NCBI RefSeq assembly: GCF_039544265.1
Contig: NZ_BAABLI010000032.1
Location: 31,837 to 95,836 of the forward strand
Length of the DNA: 64,000 nt
From: Corallincola platygyrae
GTDB taxonomy: Bacteria > Pseudomonadota > Gammaproteobacteria > Enterobacterales > Neiellaceae
Direction: 5' to 3'
The notes under the pieces are model-generated. The model was not told the origin of the DNA and did not search any database. It saw only the letters and a program-made list of their open reading frames with translations. Each line of letters begins with the position of its first letter. Positions within the stretch are counted from its first letter, which is position 1. This document shows positions 62,613 to 64,000 of the stretch, in pieces. Made by a program: the position numbers and the translations under genes.

Positions 62613-63766
62613 TACTCGTCTCCCTTATGCAGCTTTGTCACTAATGCTTGTAAAGCTTGGCGCTGTTCATCATTCATCACATCGCCTTGCACCTGACTGA
62701 AGAAGTCTTCGAACATCGACATTTCACTTTGTTGTAACCTGGCCTGACGCTCTTGCTGCTCACTCCCCATGTCTCCTTGTAGAGCGACTCTTTCCAAGTG
62801 CAGCACATTGGGGTAGACAGACCGCAGCTTACCCATGGGATCAAGAATCGCGTGGGTGTCAGTAAGTCGCACCATCAGATAATCATCTCGGTGTAAGTCG
62901 TCCTTACCCGCAACCAAAAGTGCTTCTAACTCCCCTTCAATAACTCTCATATCTCGTTGCGGAGTCAATGGGATAAGTTGAATATCGGTTTCACCTGCTT
63001 CCATGGTAACCAACACCACACTCTTTTGATGGTGCTGTTCTGAGAAACTGTATTTAAGTGGCGAACCAGAATAACGGATAGTTTCCAGCCCCTGTTTTTG
63101 CGGGCCGTGCAGGTGTCCGAGCGCGGCATAGTCAAAAGCTTCGAAATGACAGGCCCTGACCTGATCTGCGCCTCCGATAGACAGCGGGCGTTCTGATTCG
63201 CTACCTACGCCACCAACAACGAAACAGTGGGCAACGGCAACACTAGGCATTGCAGGATCTTTGTGTTTCGCGATCTCCTCGGCCATAAAGGCCATTGCTT
63301 GATCATGGGTTTTCAGCAAACTTGGGTCCTGCCCAGGGAATTGGTCGCGAACCCACTCCGGATCGGCATATGGTATACCGAAAAATTGCACTTTCTGACC
63401 GGAGCTACCTTCCAATATTACCGGCTGCGATAACTCAGAAAGCTGTCCAACAATATGCAGACCACCACTCTTTAACCTCGATGCCCCAAACCTGAGTCTT
63501 GCAGCACTGTCATGGTTACCGGAGATAAGCACGACATGAATGCCTAATCTTCCACACAACTCTTCCAGTACTTTATCCAGCAACTCTACTGCAGCCGCAG
63601 GCGGAACAGAGCGATCATAAATATCCCCTGCAACAACAACAGCATCAACCTGATGCTGCTCAGCCAAAGAGACTAACTGTTCAAGGATGAACTTTTGCTC
63701 TTCAAGCAGGGAAACATTGTGGAACTGGCGACCCAAATGCCAATCTGAGGTATGGAGAAATTTCAA
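62612..63766 (-). CDS. sbcD: SbcD, exonuclease subunit
   Basis: The 384-aa Mre11-type nuclease has metallophosphoesterase motifs in order: HTSDWHLGRQFHN (D8, H10), VVAGDIYDRSVPP, LISGNHDSAARL, AHCFVV and LGHLHGPQ. Two Mn ions sit in this site. With SbcC it forms the SbcCD complex that processes double-strand breaks and hairpins. It is the first gene of the minus-strand sbcD-sbcC-M50 operon. Confidence 0.95.
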   Translation of the reverse strand: MKFLHTSDWHLGRQFHNVSLLEEQKFILEQLVSLAEQHQVDAVVVAGDIYDRSVPPAAAVELLDKVLEELCGRLGIHVVLISGNHDSAARLRFGASRLKSGGLHIVGQLSELSQPVILEGSSGQKVQFFGIPYADPEWVRDQFPGQDPSLLKTHDQAMAFMAEEIAKHKDPAMPSVAVAHCFVVGGVGSESERPLSIGGADQVRACHFEAFDYAALGHLHGPQKQGLETIRYSGSPLKYSFSEQHHQKSVVLVTMEAGETDIQLIPLTPQRDMRVIEGELEALLVAGKDDLHRDDYLMVRLTDTHAILDPMGKLRSVYPNVLHLERVALQGDMGSEQQERQARLQQSEMSMFEDFFSQVQGDVMNDEQRQALQALVTKLHKGDE

Positions 63767-64000
63767 AGGCGGCTCTCAAGTAACAATACTGGTCTGCTAG
63801 ACAGTTTTCGCTCTCAAACTAAAGAGCATCTGGGCCTAACGGTCTGAAATCTTACCTTGTTGTCCAAAACCTTTCAGGAAAAATCTATGGGTTTTGTGAT
63901 TGCGAAGCCGGACGCTCGCGACCGACCGCCGAAAACAAGAAAGCCCAGCATAATGCTGGGCTTCCTAAGAATAATGGCGGTGAGGGGTAAGCCGGGAATA
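63767..64000. other. Intergenic end region with a hairpin
   Basis: No gene is visible. It holds the sbcD promoter side and, at 63941-63963, the hairpin AAGCCCAGCA/TGCTGGGCTT with a 3-nt loop. On the minus strand this is followed by T-rich sequence, so it may terminate a gene entering from beyond the window. Confidence 0.5.
63941..63963 (-). terminator. Terminator for a gene right of the window
   Basis: A 10-bp perfect stem AAGCCCAGCA/TGCTGGGCTT with a TAA loop; the minus-strand continuation (TTCTTGTTTTC) is T-rich. Confidence 0.65.

Noticed and set aside
63973..64000. Minus-strand end CCTCACCGCCA, like the 3' end of a tRNA-Ser, followed by a terminator
   Set aside because: The sequence before it has no TTCRA T-loop or matching T-stem, so it does not fold as a tRNA in the bases available.
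1..64000. CRISPR arrays, prophage or insertion-sequence genes
   Set aside because: No regularly spaced repeats, phage structural genes, integrases or transposases were seen; the only mobile-like element is the MITE at 3996-4257.

Overview
The window comes from a Gram-negative gammaproteobacterium of the marine Alteromonadales/Vibrio-like type. RecBCD and SbcCD, a PykF-type pyruvate kinase very close to the enterobacterial enzyme, two RND efflux systems with TetR regulators, a MepK/LdtD murein pair and a complete YjfI-YjfC-like cluster all fit this. Ovothiol synthesis (OvoA), a VC0807-type membrane protein and a PEP-CTERM surface protein fit a marine Alteromonadales relative. The genus cannot be fixed from sequence reading alone. 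No rRNA, convincing tRNA, prophage, transposase or CRISPR array was seen.

Layout. Positions 1-3.9 kb hold the start of recB and all of recC (minus strand). They are preceded by a 262-bp MITE-like element with long terminal inverted repeats and by a possible tiny membrane-protein gene. Pyruvate kinase (minus) is divergent from a two-gene plus-strand operon: an N-terminally short glutamine-synthetase-fold protein and ovoA, closed by a terminator. Then come a CBS-domain protein, a giant TPR protein with an embedded C39-like peptidase domain (1664 aa), a HAD phosphatase and a VOC protein. From 17 to 20 kb there are minus-strand hypothetical and secreted proteins.

From 20 to 24.4 kb lies a TetR / lipoprotein MFP / RND pump unit with a clear operator-like inverted repeat. 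After it come a spondin-like PEP-CTERM protein, four small hypothetical genes and a secreted GH13 amylase with a C-terminal starch-binding-like domain. From 29.7 to 37.6 kb there is a group of small redox and detoxification genes: an FMN reductase with no standard start codon where homologues start, a VOC protein, a zinc-independent quinone oxidoreductase, and a nitroreductase co-transcribed with a tandem-repeat ABM-like protein. The same stretch holds a catalytically degenerate alpha/beta hydrolase, an SMP-30-like propeller and a lactate-type dehydrogenase with an unusual specificity residue. An AbgT transporter is divergent from a second TetR/MFP/RND operon (40.5-45.5 kb).

From 45.6 to 49.5 kb there is an envelope group: MepK, LdtD, a voltage-gated K+ channel and a class-3 lipase. 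From 52.4 to 57.6 kb a seven-gene PspA-type operon runs in the order DUF2170, PspA/YjfJ, RCK-type K+ channel, DUF2491, DUF350, DUF1190, glutathionylspermidine-synthase-like ATP-grasp. It is divergent from a small DUF6471-like protein. The last 6 kb is minus strand: sbcD, sbcC, an M50-type metalloprotease and an MFS transporter, all tightly packed.

The best candidates for new biology are the GS-like/OvoA operon, the PspA operon with an inserted K+ channel, the giant TPR-C39 protein, and the MITE directly upstream of recC.
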